From NCBI GenBank assembly GCA_910574835.1, contig CAJTDE010000023.1, forward strand, positions 1-64,000: a stretch of 64,000 nt of DNA. The letters run 5' to 3'. Made by a program: the position numbers and the translations under genes. This document shows positions 42,182 to 53,632 of the stretch, piece after piece. Position 1 is the stretch's first letter; every line of letters starts with the position of its first letter. The notes beneath the pieces are model-generated. The model saw nothing but the letters and a program-made list of their open reading frames with translations, did no database searches and was not told where the DNA came from. The stretch comes from Clostridia bacterium (GTDB lineage Bacteria > Bacillota > Clostridia > Lachnospirales > Lachnospiraceae).

Positions 42182-43694
42182 GTTTTTGAGGCAGTTTATC
42201 TAAGCAATCTGATATTCCTGCCGCACCATAAGGCAATAAGCTTACAAAATAAGGAAAAATATACTGCGATTTTGCTTCCCAAATGGTATGAAAAGCAAAT
42301 CCTCCTAATACGGCCAGTATAAGAAAAAGCTGCTCCGCTTTCCAGGATCTTCTGCGCATAACCAGACAGAAGAATACTGCCATAAACAAAAGTCCCTGAT
42401 ATCCGTTCATATACTCATGAAGCAGCACATATAATTTTCCGTCATAGATGCTCTGAACAATTTTAGAAAACTCTCCGCTATGGAACTGATTTACCCAGAG
42501 AGCTTCGTAGGTAGGCTCATTCCATTGTGAAGCTGTCTTTTTATAATAAAAGACTGCTGCATAGGCCGGGTTCTCTGCAAAGCGCCTGACAGACTCCTGT
42601 ATAGACTCTTTTGCAATGGCGCTGCTTTTTACCGGATCACAATCCGAATCTAAAAAGGTATCGTAATTAAACGCATTATACCAGCCCTCCGCCCGTTCTC
42701 CCTCCTGCATTCCCATAGCAATCCAAAGAGTCTTCGGCATACCGCTGCTGATGGTTATGCCCGAACGTTTTTCATAAAAGGAAGTAAGGCCCTTTCCCAT
42801 AATTCCTGCCGTAAATACAATCACAAAAACTATTATAAGATGCTGAAACCTTTTCTCTTCCAGAGCCTTATATAGAATCAAAAGCACCATCGCAACAAGA
42901 AATATACTATAATTATTTTTTACCAAAATGGATGCCCCTATCAGTAAAGCAGACATTATACAAAAGACTGTTCTTTTTCCTTTAGACTCCTTTTCTTCGA
43001 AAAAATATAATAAAAACAAGAAGGAAGCAAGCGCTAACGCAAGTCCCAGCATTATACCGTAAAGAAAAGTTGTATACAGCATAATCTGAATACATCCCAT
43101 TGAAAGCAGCAATACCAGATAATTAATCCTTTTACTGTGAAACAATCGATCCGTAATTTTATATAAAAGATATACAACCGCTCCGTTGGACAGAGCTGTT
43201 ATATACATAAAAAGCTTCTGATTCTCTTCCCCTGCCAGCCGGTATAAGCCTTCTAAAATTGCTGCAAGACCTAATTGGTTTGGGTAGATCTGCATATACT
43301 TTCCATGCTCAAAAAAGAGAAAATTATTCTGGGACATCAGCCATGCCACCCAAGATACTGCCTTTTGATCTGCTTCCGGGTAGGTGTGGCTTACATTCAC
43401 CCATAGAAGGCTTATTCCAATGACAAACGCTGTTCCTGCAAAAGCCAGAATCTTAATCGGAATCTTATCTAATTTTGATCCCCTGTTCAGCCAGTAAAAA
43501 AAGAGAAACGCTGCCGCAAGAAATAATCCGTTCACAAGAAGGCTGTCCATTCGATATTGAGGCCGCTCTGCAAAAGAGGTCTCTCCATTAAAATAAGCAG
43601 TACTCAGAAAGCTTATTACACTTAAAAAGCCCATAAAAAGTACTGAAAGCCATAAGATTATCTGCTTTCCAAGGTTTAATGCCTGATCTCTCAT
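42177..43694 (-). CDS. Polytopic membrane glycosyltransferase-like protein
   Basis: 505 residues, about 11 membrane segments. The loop after helix 3, VSHTYPEADQKAVSWVAWLM, and EHGKYMQIYPNQLGLAAILE resemble GT39/PMT-like GT-C enzymes. GGAG stands 6 bases before ATG 43694; the frame stays open 18 bases upstream. Its stop codon lies in repeat A5. First gene of the cassette in this orientation; a promoter is not obvious. Confidence 0.65.
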   Translation of the reverse strand: MRDQALNLGKQIILWLSVLFMGFLSVISFLSTAYFNGETSFAERPQYRMDSLLVNGLFLAAAFLFFYWLNRGSKLDKIPIKILAFAGTAFVIGISLLWVNVSHTYPEADQKAVSWVAWLMSQNNFLFFEHGKYMQIYPNQLGLAAILEGLYRLAGEENQKLFMYITALSNGAVVYLLYKITDRLFHSKRINYLVLLLSMGCIQIMLYTTFLYGIMLGLALALASFLFLLYFFEEKESKGKRTVFCIMSALLIGASILVKNNYSIFLVAMVLLILYKALEEKRFQHLIIVFVIVFTAGIMGKGLTSFYEKRSGITISSGMPKTLWIAMGMQEGERAEGWYNAFNYDTFLDSDCDPVKSSAIAKESIQESVRRFAENPAYAAVFYYKKTASQWNEPTYEALWVNQFHSGEFSKIVQSIYDGKLYVLLHEYMNGYQGLLFMAVFFCLVMRRRSWKAEQLFLILAVLGGFAFHTIWEAKSQYIFPYFVSLLPYGAAGISDCLDKLPQKR

Positions 43695-43720
43695 CCAATT
43701 CTCCATGCACAAGCTTCTAT

Positions 43721-43762
43721 GAAAAAATTACTTTAGATTTCCATAGGAATCCAAAGTAATTA
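43721..43762 (-). terminator. Rho-independent terminator of the XRE/DUF2975 pair
   Basis: ATTACTTTaGATTTCC and GGAATCcAAAGTAAT pair over 15 positions with one mismatch; a T run follows on the minus strand. It lies about 40 bases past the XRE gene stop. Confidence 0.78.
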
Positions 43763-43798
43763 TAGTATAGTTTTTCCAATTTGTCACCTGTTCATTTG

Positions 43799-44038
43799 TC
43801 AGATTCCCTTTTCGTTCATCTGAATACCCGTATCCTCGGGTGCATACTCCAGTATATCCCCCGGCTGGCAATCCAGGGCTTTGCAGATCGCATTTAACGT
43901 GGAAAAGCGAACTGCCTTCGCCTTATTGTTTTTTAAGATGGATAGATTCGCCATCGTGATATCTACTTCCTTTGCAAGCTCAGTCAGTCCGATTTTCCGC
44001 TTTGCCATCATCACATCCAGATTTATCACAATCGACAT
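43799..44038 (-). CDS. XRE-family DNA-binding protein (YozG-like)
   Basis: 79 residues forming one helix-turn-helix domain: AKRKIGLTELAKEVDITMAN, LSILKNNKAKAVRF, LDCQPGDILEY. Small stand-alone XRE regulators of this form pair with a DUF2975 membrane gene, as here. I start at ATG 44038; nine upstream codons are open. Confidence 0.85.
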   Translation of the reverse strand: MSIVINLDVMMAKRKIGLTELAKEVDITMANLSILKNNKAKAVRFSTLNAICKALDCQPGDILEYAPEDTGIQMNEKGI

Positions 44039-44078
44039 ATGCCGCTCCTTTCTGCTTCCCCTCAATTATTACAGCAGC

Positions 44079-44528
44079 TTATATGGTCAAATCATTTTCC
44101 AGCTTATAGGCCACTGCCTGAGCAAATACATCGGAAAGTACTTTACTGAATAAGCCTGCTACAATAAATACTAAAATAATGACAAGTGTTGCAGGCGTGA
44201 TCACAATCCATAGCCGGACGGCGCTGATGACTGCAATGCAGAAACTGTAATTACCCATCCTCCGTAAGCTCCGCACATTTTCTTTTACAAAACAATCCTC
44301 TCTTAAAACTGTGCGGAACATAAAGCGCAGCTCTAATATAATCAGTATTGACAAGACTCCGGAAATAAAAAAGAGAATCAGCATAGGGATATAAAACAGC
44401 TTATAATGCGGAAAATAGCTGCCCAAAAATCTCAGAGAAACAGGAAGCGTCATGCATACGGCAATTCCTGCATAAAACATAAAATCCAATATTCCCTTTG
44501 TCAGCTTTGTCACATTCAATCGGTTCAT
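44079..44528 (-). CDS. DUF2975 membrane protein
   Basis: 149 residues with four membrane segments (GILDFMFYAGIAVCM, LFYIPMLILFFISGVLSIL, NYSFCIAVISAVRLWIVITP, LVIILVFIVAGLFSKVLSDV). DUF2975 proteins are small and of unknown role, co-transcribed with an XRE regulator. ATG 44528 has AAGGAG; the frame opens much further upstream but crosses the gyrA terminator, so that part is not coding. Confidence 0.82.
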   Translation of the reverse strand: MNRLNVTKLTKGILDFMFYAGIAVCMTLPVSLRFLGSYFPHYKLFYIPMLILFFISGVLSILIILELRFMFRTVLREDCFVKENVRSLRRMGNYSFCIAVISAVRLWIVITPATLVIILVFIVAGLFSKVLSDVFAQAVAYKLENDLTI

Positions 44529-44547
44529 ACAAAATCTCCTTATTTTA

Positions 44548-44594
44548 TCAAAAAAAGATGCAGCTATCCGTCTTTTGGCTGATAACTGCATCTT
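44548..44594 (-). terminator. Rho-independent terminator after gyrA
   Basis: AAGATGCAGCTATC (44555) and GATAACTGCATCTT (44581-44594) pair at 13 of 14 positions; seven T follow on the minus strand. It ends the dnaA-to-gyrA transcription unit. Confidence 0.88.
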
Positions 44595-44644
44595 ACCACA
44601 TATTATTATGTGTATCAATATTTTTTTATTGATTTTCGATAAAT

Positions 44645-47176
44645 CTATTTTGTTTCTTCCGAATTGTCCGATTCCTGTGATGATTCTTGCTGTTCTGATT
44701 CTTCCTGATCCGGAACTTCTTCTCCCGAATCATCCTGACCCCGAACCTTTGCAATACTTGCCACTACCACATTGTCGGAATCTACATTCATCAGCTTTAC
44801 TCCGGAAGCAATTCTTCCTACGATGGAGATTCCGTTACAGGGGATTCGGATAATGATTCCCTCATTTGTAATCAGCATCACTTCATTTTCTTCATTGACT
44901 GCCTTTGCGCCGATGACATTGCCTGTCTTTTCCGTTATCTTATAGCACTTGATTCCCTTGCCGCCGCGGTTCTGGGCATTAAATTCATCCATACTCGTCC
45001 GCTTGCCGAGTCCGTTTTCCGATACCACCAGGAGATATTCTCCCTGGGTGTGTACCTGCATAGCGACTACCTTGTCCTGATCTGTCAGATTCATACCGAT
45101 CACGCCCATAGAGGTACGGCCCGTAGGTCTTACATCTGTCTCATGGAAACGGATACACATACCAAACTTGGTGATGAGCAGAACATCCTGCTCGTTATCT
45201 GTGTATTTTACTTCTATCAACTCGTCCCCGTCACGTAGATTAATCGCAAGAAGACCGGTTTTCCGTACATTTGCATAATCCTGAATGGAGGTTTTCTTTA
45301 CCAGGCCGTTTTTCGTCGCCATAAAGAGATATTTTCCTTCCTGGTAATCCTTAATGGGAATAACTGCCGTTATCTTTTCTTCCGGCTGAAGTTGCAGAAG
45401 ATTGATAATTGCCGTTCCCCGGGAAGTTCTGCTGGCCTCAGGTATCTCATAAGCCTTTAAGCGATATACCTTTCCGGTGTTGGTAAAGAACATCAGATAA
45501 TGGTGGGTAGTAGTCATCATCAGATCTTCAATATAATCTTCATTGATGGTCTGCATTCCCTTGATTCCCTTGCCTCCGCGATTCTGACTCTTGAAGTTAT
45601 CGGTGGTCATCCTCTTGATGTAGCCCAAGTTTGTCATGGTAATTACCACATCCTCCTCCGGGATGAGATCCTCCATAGACAAATCAAACTCATCATAGCC
45701 GATCTGGGTTCTTCTCTCATCCCCGAATTTTTCAGAGATAATGAGAATTTCCTCCTTGATAACGCCTAAAAGCTTTTTCTCATCTGCCAAAATTGCCTTT
45801 AAGTACTCTATCTGCTCCATCAGACTTTGATATTCCGCCTCAAGCTTTTCCCGTTCCAATCCGGTAAGCGCTCTCAGACGCATATCTACAATGGCCTGAG
45901 CCTGCACATCGTCCAGGGCAAAGCGTTCCATCAGACCTTCCTTTGCAATCTGCGTGGATCGGGAGCTGCGGATAATCTTGATAACCTCGTCAATGTGATC
46001 CAGAGCGATCAGCAAGCCCTTTAAGATATGTGCGCGCTCCTCCGCTTTATTCAGCTCGTACTTTGTTCTTCTGGTGACTACATCCTCCTGATGAAGAAGA
46101 TAATATTTCAGCATATCCAGAATATTCAAAGTCTTTGGCTGATTATTCACCAATGACAGCATATTGACGCCGAAGGTATCTTGGAGCTGAGTATGCTTGT
46201 ACAGCTGATTTAAGATAACATTGGCATTGGCATCCTTTCTAAGCTCAATGTTGATCCGCATACCCTCCCGGCTGGATTCATCACCGATATAAGTGATGCC
46301 GTCAATTCTTTTTTCTTTTACCAGATCCGCAATCTTTTCAATCAGGCGGGCCTTATTTACCATATAGGGAAGCTCCGTTACGATAATGCGGTTCTTCCCG
46401 TTGGGCATGGACTCTATATTCGTCACGGCACGGACGCGGATCTTGCCCCGCCCTGTCCGATAAGCCTCCTCGATGCCTCTTGTTCCCAAAATCTCCGCGC
46501 CTGTGGGAAAATCAGGTCCTTTAATGATCTTCAAAATCTCCTCGATCCCGGTATCCCGATCCTCCAAGATACGATTATCAATAAGCTTTACAACGGCCGC
46601 AATAACTTCCTTCAGATTATGAGGCGGAATATTGGTAGCCATTCCCACTGCAATGCCGGTAGTTCCGTTTACCAGAAGATTCGGATACCTGGAAGGCAGT
46701 ACGGAAGGCTCTTTTTCCGTCTCATCAAAGTTCGGAACAAAGTCTACCGTATTCTTATTGATATCCGCCAGCATTTCCATCGAAATCTTGCTTAAACGCG
46801 CCTCTGTGTATCGCATGGCGGCAGCGCCGTCTCCGTCTACGGAACCGAAGTTGCCGTGCCCGTCTACCAGGGGATATCGGGTGGACCATTCCTGAGCCAT
46901 ATTTACCAGAGCGCCGTAGATCGAGCTGTCTCCGTGGGGATGATATTTACCCATTGTATCACCGACGATACGGGCGCATTTACGATGGGGCTTATCCGGA
47001 CCGTTGTTCAGCTCAATCATGGAATACAGTACACGGCGCTGTACGGGCTTTAAGCCGTCCCTTACATCCGGCAGAGCGCGGGCCGCGATTACGCTCATGG
47101 CATAATCAATGTAGGAATCTTCCATAGTCTTTTTTAAATCTACTTCATGGACCTTATCAAAGATATTATCTTCCAT
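44645..47176 (-). CDS. gyrA: DNA gyrase subunit A
   Basis: 843 residues. It cuts and rejoins DNA in the gyrase A2B2 complex. The catalytic tyrosine lies in [11 protein letters not shown]; the C-terminal beta-pinwheel carries GyrA-box-like repeats [11 protein letters not shown] and [13 protein letters not shown]. In the quinolone region the sequence is [17 protein letters not shown]: serine is kept at the E. coli Ser83 position, while the Asp87 position is Gly. The tail is a long acidic E/S/D stretch. 12 bases after gyrB. Confidence 0.97.
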   Translation of the reverse strand: MEDNIFDKVHEVDLKKTMEDSYIDYAMSVIAARALPDVRDGLKPVQRRVLYSMIELNNGPDKPHRKCARIVGDTMGKYHPHGDSSIYGALVNMAQEWSTRYPLVDGHGNFGSVDGDGAAAMRYTEARLSKISMEMLADINKNTVDFVPNFDETEKEPSVLPSRYPNLLVNGTTGIAVGMATNIPPHNLKEVIAAVVKLIDNRILEDRDTGIEEILKIIKGPDFPTGAEILGTRGIEEAYRTGRGKIRVRAVTNIESMPNGKNRIIVTELPYMVNKARLIEKIADLVKEKRIDGITYIGDESSREGMRINIELRKDANANVILNQLYKHTQLQDTFGVNMLSLVNNQPKTLNILDMLKYYLLHQEDVVTRRTKYELNKAEERAHILKGLLIALDHIDEVIKIIRSSRSTQIAKEGLMERFALDDVQAQAIVDMRLRALTGLEREKLEAEYQSLMEQIEYLKAILADEKKLLGVIKEEILIISEKFGDERRTQIGYDEFDLSMEDLIPEEDVVITMTNLGYIKRMTTDNFKSQNRGGKGIKGMQTINEDYIEDLMMTTTHHYLMFFTNTGKVYRLKAYEIPEASRTSRGTAIINLLQLQPEEKITAVIPIKDYQEGKYLFMATKNGLVKKTSIQDYANVRKTGLLAINLRDGDELIEVKYTDNEQDVLLITKFGMCIRFHETDVRPTGRTSMGVIGMNLTDQDKVVAMQVHTQGEYLLVVSENGLGKRTSMDEFNAQNRGGKGIKCYKITEKTGNVIGAKAVNEENEVMLITNEGIIIRIPCNGISIVGRIASGVKLMNVDSDNVVVASIAKVRGQDDSGEEVPDQEESEQQESSQESDNSEETK

Positions 47177-47188
47177 TCTCTTCTCCTA

Positions 47189-49114
<1,926 letters not shown>

Positions 49115-49121
49115 CTATCTA

Positions 49122-49143
49122 TAGTCGCTGTGCAACAACACTA
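49122..49143 (-). repeat. Family A head remnant, A6
   Basis: AGTCGCTGTGCAACAACACTA matches the head of the family-A elements with several changes, and lies 7 bases before the gyrB ribosome site like the others. The hairpin arms are missing. Weak on its own. Confidence 0.35.
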
Positions 49144-49148
49144 TCTTC

Positions 49149-50234
49149 CTAGTTTTCATTCCGGACAGATCCCTCTATTACACGAAAGATCTTATTAATA
49201 AAAAATCTATGATTCACAAACTCATCCAGCCCCGTACAAGTAATCATGGTCTGGATATCGTGAATACTGTTTAATAAATAGTTTTGCCTATTGTGATCGA
49301 GTTCAGACAATACATCATCCAATAATAGCACCGGTGTATCATGAATAATCTTTTTTACAAGCTCTATCTCTGATAATTTCAAAGATAAAGCCGCTGTTCT
49401 CTGCTGACCCTGCGAACCGAATTTCCGAATATCAATTTCATCTATCACAAATCGCAAATCATCCCTGTGAGGGCCTACCGTAGAGGTTTTCATCTTCAAA
49501 TCGCGATCTCTGTTTTTGCGGATGGTATCATAAAGCTCTGCACAAGATACGTTTTTTTCATAAAATATCTGCAATTCCTCTTTGCCGCCGGAAAGATTGC
49601 TGTGAATATCAGAAAGAATTTCGCCCAAATCCGTAATAAATCTCTCTCTGCCGGCTATTATCTTCTCTCCGTATTCCGCCAGCTGCATATCCCAGATATC
49701 CAGAGTATCCTCCAGCTCTCTTCGAAAAGGCAGATCCTTTAAAAGCTTATTCCTCTGCATTACAATGCGGTTATAGCTAACCAGATTATGAAGATATACT
49801 CTGTCAAGCTGGCACAATTCCAGATCCAAAAATCTTCTCCGTTCCCCGGGGCCTTGCTTTATAATACTTAAATCCTCCGGAGAAAAGAAAACAAAATTAG
49901 CAATTCCGAATAAATCCCCTGCTTTTTTAATGGGAACACCGTTGACTGCAATTCCCTTTGTCTTATTTTTTTTTAAATGAATGTCTATTCGATAATCTGC
50001 GGAACCTTTTTGCACAAGTGTACGAAGATGACCTTCCTGCTCTCCGAAAAGAATCATATCACGATCTCTGCTTCCCTTGTGAGACTTTGTAGTTCCACTT
50101 AAGTAGACAGCCTCTAAGATATTCGTTTTTCCCTGAGCATTGTCTCCATAGAAAATATTTGTCTTTTCATCAAAGATAATCTTTAGATCCTGATAATTTC
50201 GAAAATTTTTAAGCTCTATGGATTTTATGATCAT
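49149..50234 (-). CDS. recF: DNA replication and repair protein RecF
   Basis: 361 residues. ATP-dependent loader of RecA at gaps with RecO and RecR. Walker A is GDNAQGKTNILEAV; the ABC signature and Walker B are in FGSQGQQRTAALSLKLSE and VLLLDDVLSELDHNRQ. Overlaps yaaA by four bases. Confidence 0.96.
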   Translation of the reverse strand: MIIKSIELKNFRNYQDLKIIFDEKTNIFYGDNAQGKTNILEAVYLSGTTKSHKGSRDRDMILFGEQEGHLRTLVQKGSADYRIDIHLKKNKTKGIAVNGVPIKKAGDLFGIANFVFFSPEDLSIIKQGPGERRRFLDLELCQLDRVYLHNLVSYNRIVMQRNKLLKDLPFRRELEDTLDIWDMQLAEYGEKIIAGRERFITDLGEILSDIHSNLSGGKEELQIFYEKNVSCAELYDTIRKNRDRDLKMKTSTVGPHRDDLRFVIDEIDIRKFGSQGQQRTAALSLKLSEIELVKKIIHDTPVLLLDDVLSELDHNRQNYLLNSIHDIQTMITCTGLDEFVNHRFFINKIFRVIEGSVRNEN

Positions 50235-50449
50235 ACTACCTTAACATCCTGTCCGTTATAAGAAAACACATCACCAGGGTGAAGCTTTTTTCCTCTCTGA
50301 TGCTCTGTCTCTCCATTTACCCTTACCTGGCCATCCTGTATCAAAAGCTTTGCATCTACGCCGGAATCCACCAGACCTGCCAGCTTCATCGCCTGACCAA
50401 GCTTAATAAATTCATCTCGGATATGAATTGTCTCCATCTGTTCTTCCAT
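50231..50449 (-). CDS. yaaA: S4-domain protein YaaA (RlbA)
   Basis: 72 residues with a single S4 RNA-binding domain (FIKLGQAMKLAGLVDSGVDA, VRVNGETEHQRGKKLHPGD). Member of the classic dnaN-yaaA-recF block in Firmicutes; probably binds ribosomal RNA. Three bases after dnaN. Confidence 0.93.
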   Translation of the reverse strand: MEEQMETIHIRDEFIKLGQAMKLAGLVDSGVDAKLLIQDGQVRVNGETEHQRGKKLHPGDVFSYNGQDVKVV

Positions 50450-50452
50450 CCT

Positions 50453-51565
50453 TTAATTCACTACGCTGTTAAAATTCACAGGCAAAATCAGATAAATATA
50501 GGATTCCTTTTCATCCCGAATAAAGCAGGGAGCTTTTGGATTCACCATATAAAGGGTTACCGTCTCATCGTCAATTACACGAAGAGCGTCGATTAAAAAT
50601 TTCGGATTAAAACCAATTACAATATCCTTTCCTTCTTTTTCAATCATAATCTCTTCATTCATAGAACCTACGCCGGAGGTAATCTTGAGATGCATTTCTC
50701 CGTCATCTATTTGAATGATGATAGGCTTTTTGTCGCCCTCTTTAATAAGCAGCGTTGCGCGGTCAATACAATTTAAAAGCTCTTTTTTATTGATGCTTAC
50801 CATTGTCTCATAATCATTGGACAGCATCTGTTCAATGCGGAAATACTCGCCTTCAATCAGTCGGGATACAACCACAGTTTTGTCAAATTCAAAAACAATA
50901 TGATTTTTTGTAAAATATATATTTACGAGGGAATCCATCTCGCCGGAAAGAATCTTACTAATTTCCATTAAGGTTTTTCCCGGAACAATTACTTTCTTTG
51001 GATCGTAGCTTTCTTTCAACTCCAAATTGCGGATAGAGACTCTGTGACCGTCCAGGGATACAACCTTTAGATTGTGATCCTTCAGTTCAAAAAGCTCTCC
51101 TGTCATCATTTTATTGTTCTCATTGTCTGAGATAGAGAAAATCGTCTGCTTAATAACTTCTTTCAGACTATATTGCGAAATTGTAATATAGCCTTCTTTT
51201 TCAATATAAGGAAGATAAGAAAAATCCTCTCCTGATTTTCCTGAAATATTGAATTTTGCTTTCTCACAGGTAATCTTCGTTTGAAAATTTCCGTCCGTTT
51301 CAATAGCAACATCATTATCCGGAAGCTTTCTTACGATCTCTGAGAATATCTTTGCGTCGATTGCCACAATACCCTTTTCCAGAATATCACCTTCAATAAT
51401 TGTTTCAATGCCAAGCTCCATGTCGTTGGCGGTAAGTTTAATTTCCTGTGCTGAGGCGTCAATTAAAATACATTCTAAAATAGACATTGTAGTTTTGGAC
51501 GGAACTGCTTTTGATACAATGTTTACACCCTTGAGTAAATCTGCTTTTTTGCAAACAAATTTCAT
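50453..51565 (-). CDS. dnaN: DNA polymerase III sliding clamp
   Basis: 370 residues, three clamp repeats: MKFVCKKADLLKGVNIVSKA, KFNISGKSGEDFSYLPYIEK in the middle, GFNPKFLIDALRVI and YLILPVNF at the end. The dimer ring holds polymerase on DNA. ATG 51565 follows AAAGGAG at 11 bases; seven upstream codons are open but not clamp-like. Confidence 0.96.
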   Translation of the reverse strand: MKFVCKKADLLKGVNIVSKAVPSKTTMSILECILIDASAQEIKLTANDMELGIETIIEGDILEKGIVAIDAKIFSEIVRKLPDNDVAIETDGNFQTKITCEKAKFNISGKSGEDFSYLPYIEKEGYITISQYSLKEVIKQTIFSISDNENNKMMTGELFELKDHNLKVVSLDGHRVSIRNLELKESYDPKKVIVPGKTLMEISKILSGEMDSLVNIYFTKNHIVFEFDKTVVVSRLIEGEYFRIEQMLSNDYETMVSINKKELLNCIDRATLLIKEGDKKPIIIQIDDGEMHLKITSGVGSMNEEIMIEKEGKDIVIGFNPKFLIDALRVIDDETVTLYMVNPKAPCFIRDEKESYIYLILPVNFNSVVN

Positions 51566-51586
51566 AGTATGGAAAACTCCTTTCAT

Positions 51587-51810
51587 ATATATATAAATAA
51601 AATAATTAGTCGTATTCTTAGTAGGGGCTGTGAATATGTTGAAAACCAGCTAAAAGCCCTTAAATTAAAGGATTTCCTTAAAGGACAAGTATGTGTGAAA
51701 CCTTATAAATCCTTAGGGATAACCAGGCAGGTTATACACATGTCTGAGATTAAGAAAAAGTTTTACCCTAGTTATACGCTTATTTTCCACAAAAAAATGG
51801 GTATAACTTA
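51587..51810. other. Intergenic region of dnaA-dnaN with DnaA-box-like sites (second part of the origin)
   Basis: TTATACACA (51732-51740), TTATACGCT near 51773, TTTTCCACA (51783-51791) and an inverted GGGTATAA near 51800 resemble DnaA boxes (TTATCCACA/TTATACACA). The stretch is AT-rich. With the region before dnaA it forms a bipartite origin as in Bacillus. No gene here. Confidence 0.6.
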
Positions 51811-53178
51811 TTAATTGGGATAAATCTTTTTTCGTATGGTTTCAATGAGATGAAAGGTAGAATCATTTGTTTTCATTTCATTGGAAATCTTCTCAACGCC
51901 GTGCATAACTGTGGTGTGATCTCTTCCGCCTAAAAGCTCTCCGATTCTTTTTAATGAGGTTCCATGATCCTGACATAGATACATGGCAATTTGGCGGGGA
52001 TATACGATCTCAGCAGTTCTTTTTTTACTTTTAAAATCTTCAGGCTTTACATGAAAATGTTCAGCAACAATTTCAATGATCAATTCCGGTGTAATCTTAC
52101 GGCTTTGTCCCGGAGAAATAATATCTTTAATAGCTTCCTCCGCCAGTCCCATATCAATCGGACGGTTTTCCAGGGTAGAGAGCGCAATAAGGCGGTTAAA
52201 GGCTCCCTCCAGCTCACGGATATTTGATTTAACATTGGTTGCTATGTAAGTGATGACGGCATCGTCAATCTGATGTCCTTCCAATTCTTCTTTCTTTCGT
52301 AGGATGGCCATACGTGTCTCAAAGTCAGGAGAAGAAATATCAGCAATTAAGCCGCACTCGAAACGTGTTCTTAAGCGTTCCTCCAGAGTCTCAATGTCCT
52401 TCGGCGGCCGGTCACTGGAAATAATAATCTGTTTATTGGCATTGTGAAGGGAGTTGAAGGTATGGAAAAATTCCTCCTGGGTACTCTCTTTTCCAATAAT
52501 AAATTGTACGTCGTCGATAAGCAGCACATCAATATTGCGGTACTTTTCCCGAAACTTTGTCATACCGGTGGGATCTCCGGCACGGAGCGTCTCGATCAAT
52601 TCGTTGGTAAAGTATTCGCTTGTTACATAGAGAACCTTCATATTAGAGTTGATGTTCAGTATGTGATTCGCGATGGCGTGCATCAAATGCGTCTTGCCAA
52701 GTCCTACCCCTCCGTGAAGAAAGAGAGGATTGTAGACAATTCCCGGTGTCTCTGCTACGGCAAGAGAGGCGGCATGAGCAAATTTATTATTGTTTCCCAC
52801 AACAAAGGTATCAAAGGTGTACTTTGTATTGATACTGGAATTTTCTATATTAATAGGAACAGATATATTTTTTTTGGAGGGGGAAGAGGCCGGTTTCTTC
52901 TTACTCTGATCAAGTAAATGAGCCTCTTCTTCCGTAATAAATTCAATTTCGTATTTTTCACCGGTAAATTCAGCGACGGCTACATAGATGGGAATCTTAA
53001 ATTTTGAATTTAAATATGTAACCATTTGATCTACAGGTACAATGATTTTTACGATATTGTCTTGAATACTATGTATTTTTAGCGGAAGAAGCCATGTCTC
53101 AAAAGAAACGTCAGAGAGTTCATGTTCCTTTCTTATATGCTCCAAAATGTCATTCCATTTATCTAAAATTAAATTCAT
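51811..53178 (-). CDS. dnaA: Chromosomal replication initiator DnaA
   Basis: 455 residues, four domains: helical N-terminus (WLLPLKIHSIQDNIVKI), AAA+ core with Walker A GGVGLGKTHLMHAIAN and Walker B VLLIDDVQFIIGKE, and the DNA-binding domain with DHTTVMHGVEKIS and ICQ-type PRQIAMYLCQD. It binds the DnaA boxes on both sides and opens the origin. Confidence 0.98.
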   Translation of the reverse strand: MNLILDKWNDILEHIRKEHELSDVSFETWLLPLKIHSIQDNIVKIIVPVDQMVTYLNSKFKIPIYVAVAEFTGEKYEIEFITEEEAHLLDQSKKKPASSPSKKNISVPINIENSSINTKYTFDTFVVGNNNKFAHAASLAVAETPGIVYNPLFLHGGVGLGKTHLMHAIANHILNINSNMKVLYVTSEYFTNELIETLRAGDPTGMTKFREKYRNIDVLLIDDVQFIIGKESTQEEFFHTFNSLHNANKQIIISSDRPPKDIETLEERLRTRFECGLIADISSPDFETRMAILRKKEELEGHQIDDAVITYIATNVKSNIRELEGAFNRLIALSTLENRPIDMGLAEEAIKDIISPGQSRKITPELIIEIVAEHFHVKPEDFKSKKRTAEIVYPRQIAMYLCQDHGTSLKRIGELLGGRDHTTVMHGVEKISNEMKTNDSTFHLIETIRKKIYPN

Positions 53179-53219
53179 CGTATAGTTCTCCTTAAAAATC
53201 GCGTGTGACTCTATAGTTA

Positions 53220-53248
53220 ATAATATAACAAATACTTTTTTTAATCAA
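53220..53248 (-). promoter_or_regulatory. Promoter of dnaA
   Basis: TTGATT (53248-53243) and TATTAT (53225-53220), 17 bases apart on the minus strand. It lies close to the DnaA boxes, which suggests DnaA-mediated feedback. Confidence 0.78.
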
Positions 53249-53268
53249 GAAAAAAAGAAAAAATCCAT

Positions 53269-53311
53269 TTATCCACATATTATGCACAAAATATCCACAT
53301 ATTGTGGATAA
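53269..53311. other. oriC: oriC core: DnaA-box cluster between dnaA and rpmH
   Basis: A perfect TTATCCACA (53269-53277), a one-mismatch box ATATCCACA (53291-53299), and a perfect inverted TGTGGATAA (53303-53311) lie within 45 bases, flanked on the left by an A-rich stretch (aaaaaagaaaaaa) likely to unwind. This is the divergence point of all genes around it, as at bacterial origins. Confidence 0.85.
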
Positions 53312-53372
53312 CTATTTTTTTATAACAATATCCTGTTTAAAAGCTAAAATATGAAAAAAGCAGGCAAATTGC

Positions 53373-53401
53373 TTGACTTTATAGGCTTTTCCGAATATAA
53401 T
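53373..53401 (+). promoter_or_regulatory. Promoter of rpmH
   Basis: TTGACT (53373-53378) and TATAAT (53396-53401) separated by 17 bases, about 39 bases before the start codon. Confidence 0.88.
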
Positions 53402-53439
53402 TAAAACAATGTTTTTTAGAAGAGGAGGTGCCTAGAACA

Positions 53440-53574
53440 ATGAAAATGACATTTCAGCCAAAGAAAAAGTCCAGAGCAAGAGTTCATGGATTCAGAGCCA
53501 GAATGAGTACGGCCGGCGGAAGAAAAGTATTAGCAGCAAGAAGATTAAAGGGAAGAAAAAAATTGTCAGCGTAG
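53440..53574 (+). CDS. rpmH: 50S ribosomal protein L34
   Basis: 44 residues: [18 protein letters not shown] with [17 protein letters not shown] and the basic tail of L34. AGAGGAGGTG precedes the ATG. It is the first gene of the plus-strand side of the origin. Confidence 0.98.
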   Translation: MKMTFQPKKKSRARVHGFRARMSTAGGRKVLAARRLKGRKKLSA

Positions 53575-53597
53575 GCCGCATTATGTGGCCTTTTTTC
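53574..53597 (+). terminator. Rho-independent terminator/attenuator after rpmH
   Basis: GGCCGCA and TGTGGCC pair, then TTTTTT. It begins right at the rpmH stop codon and lies before rnpA, so it lowers rnpA transcription relative to rpmH. Confidence 0.82.
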
Positions 53598-53632
53598 CTT
53601 AAATTCTCTCATGTTTTTTGCATGGAGGAGAT

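Noticed and set aside
44529-44618. Longer N-terminus for the DUF2975 protein
   Set aside because: The extension runs through the gyrA terminator hairpin; the later ATG has AAGGAG.
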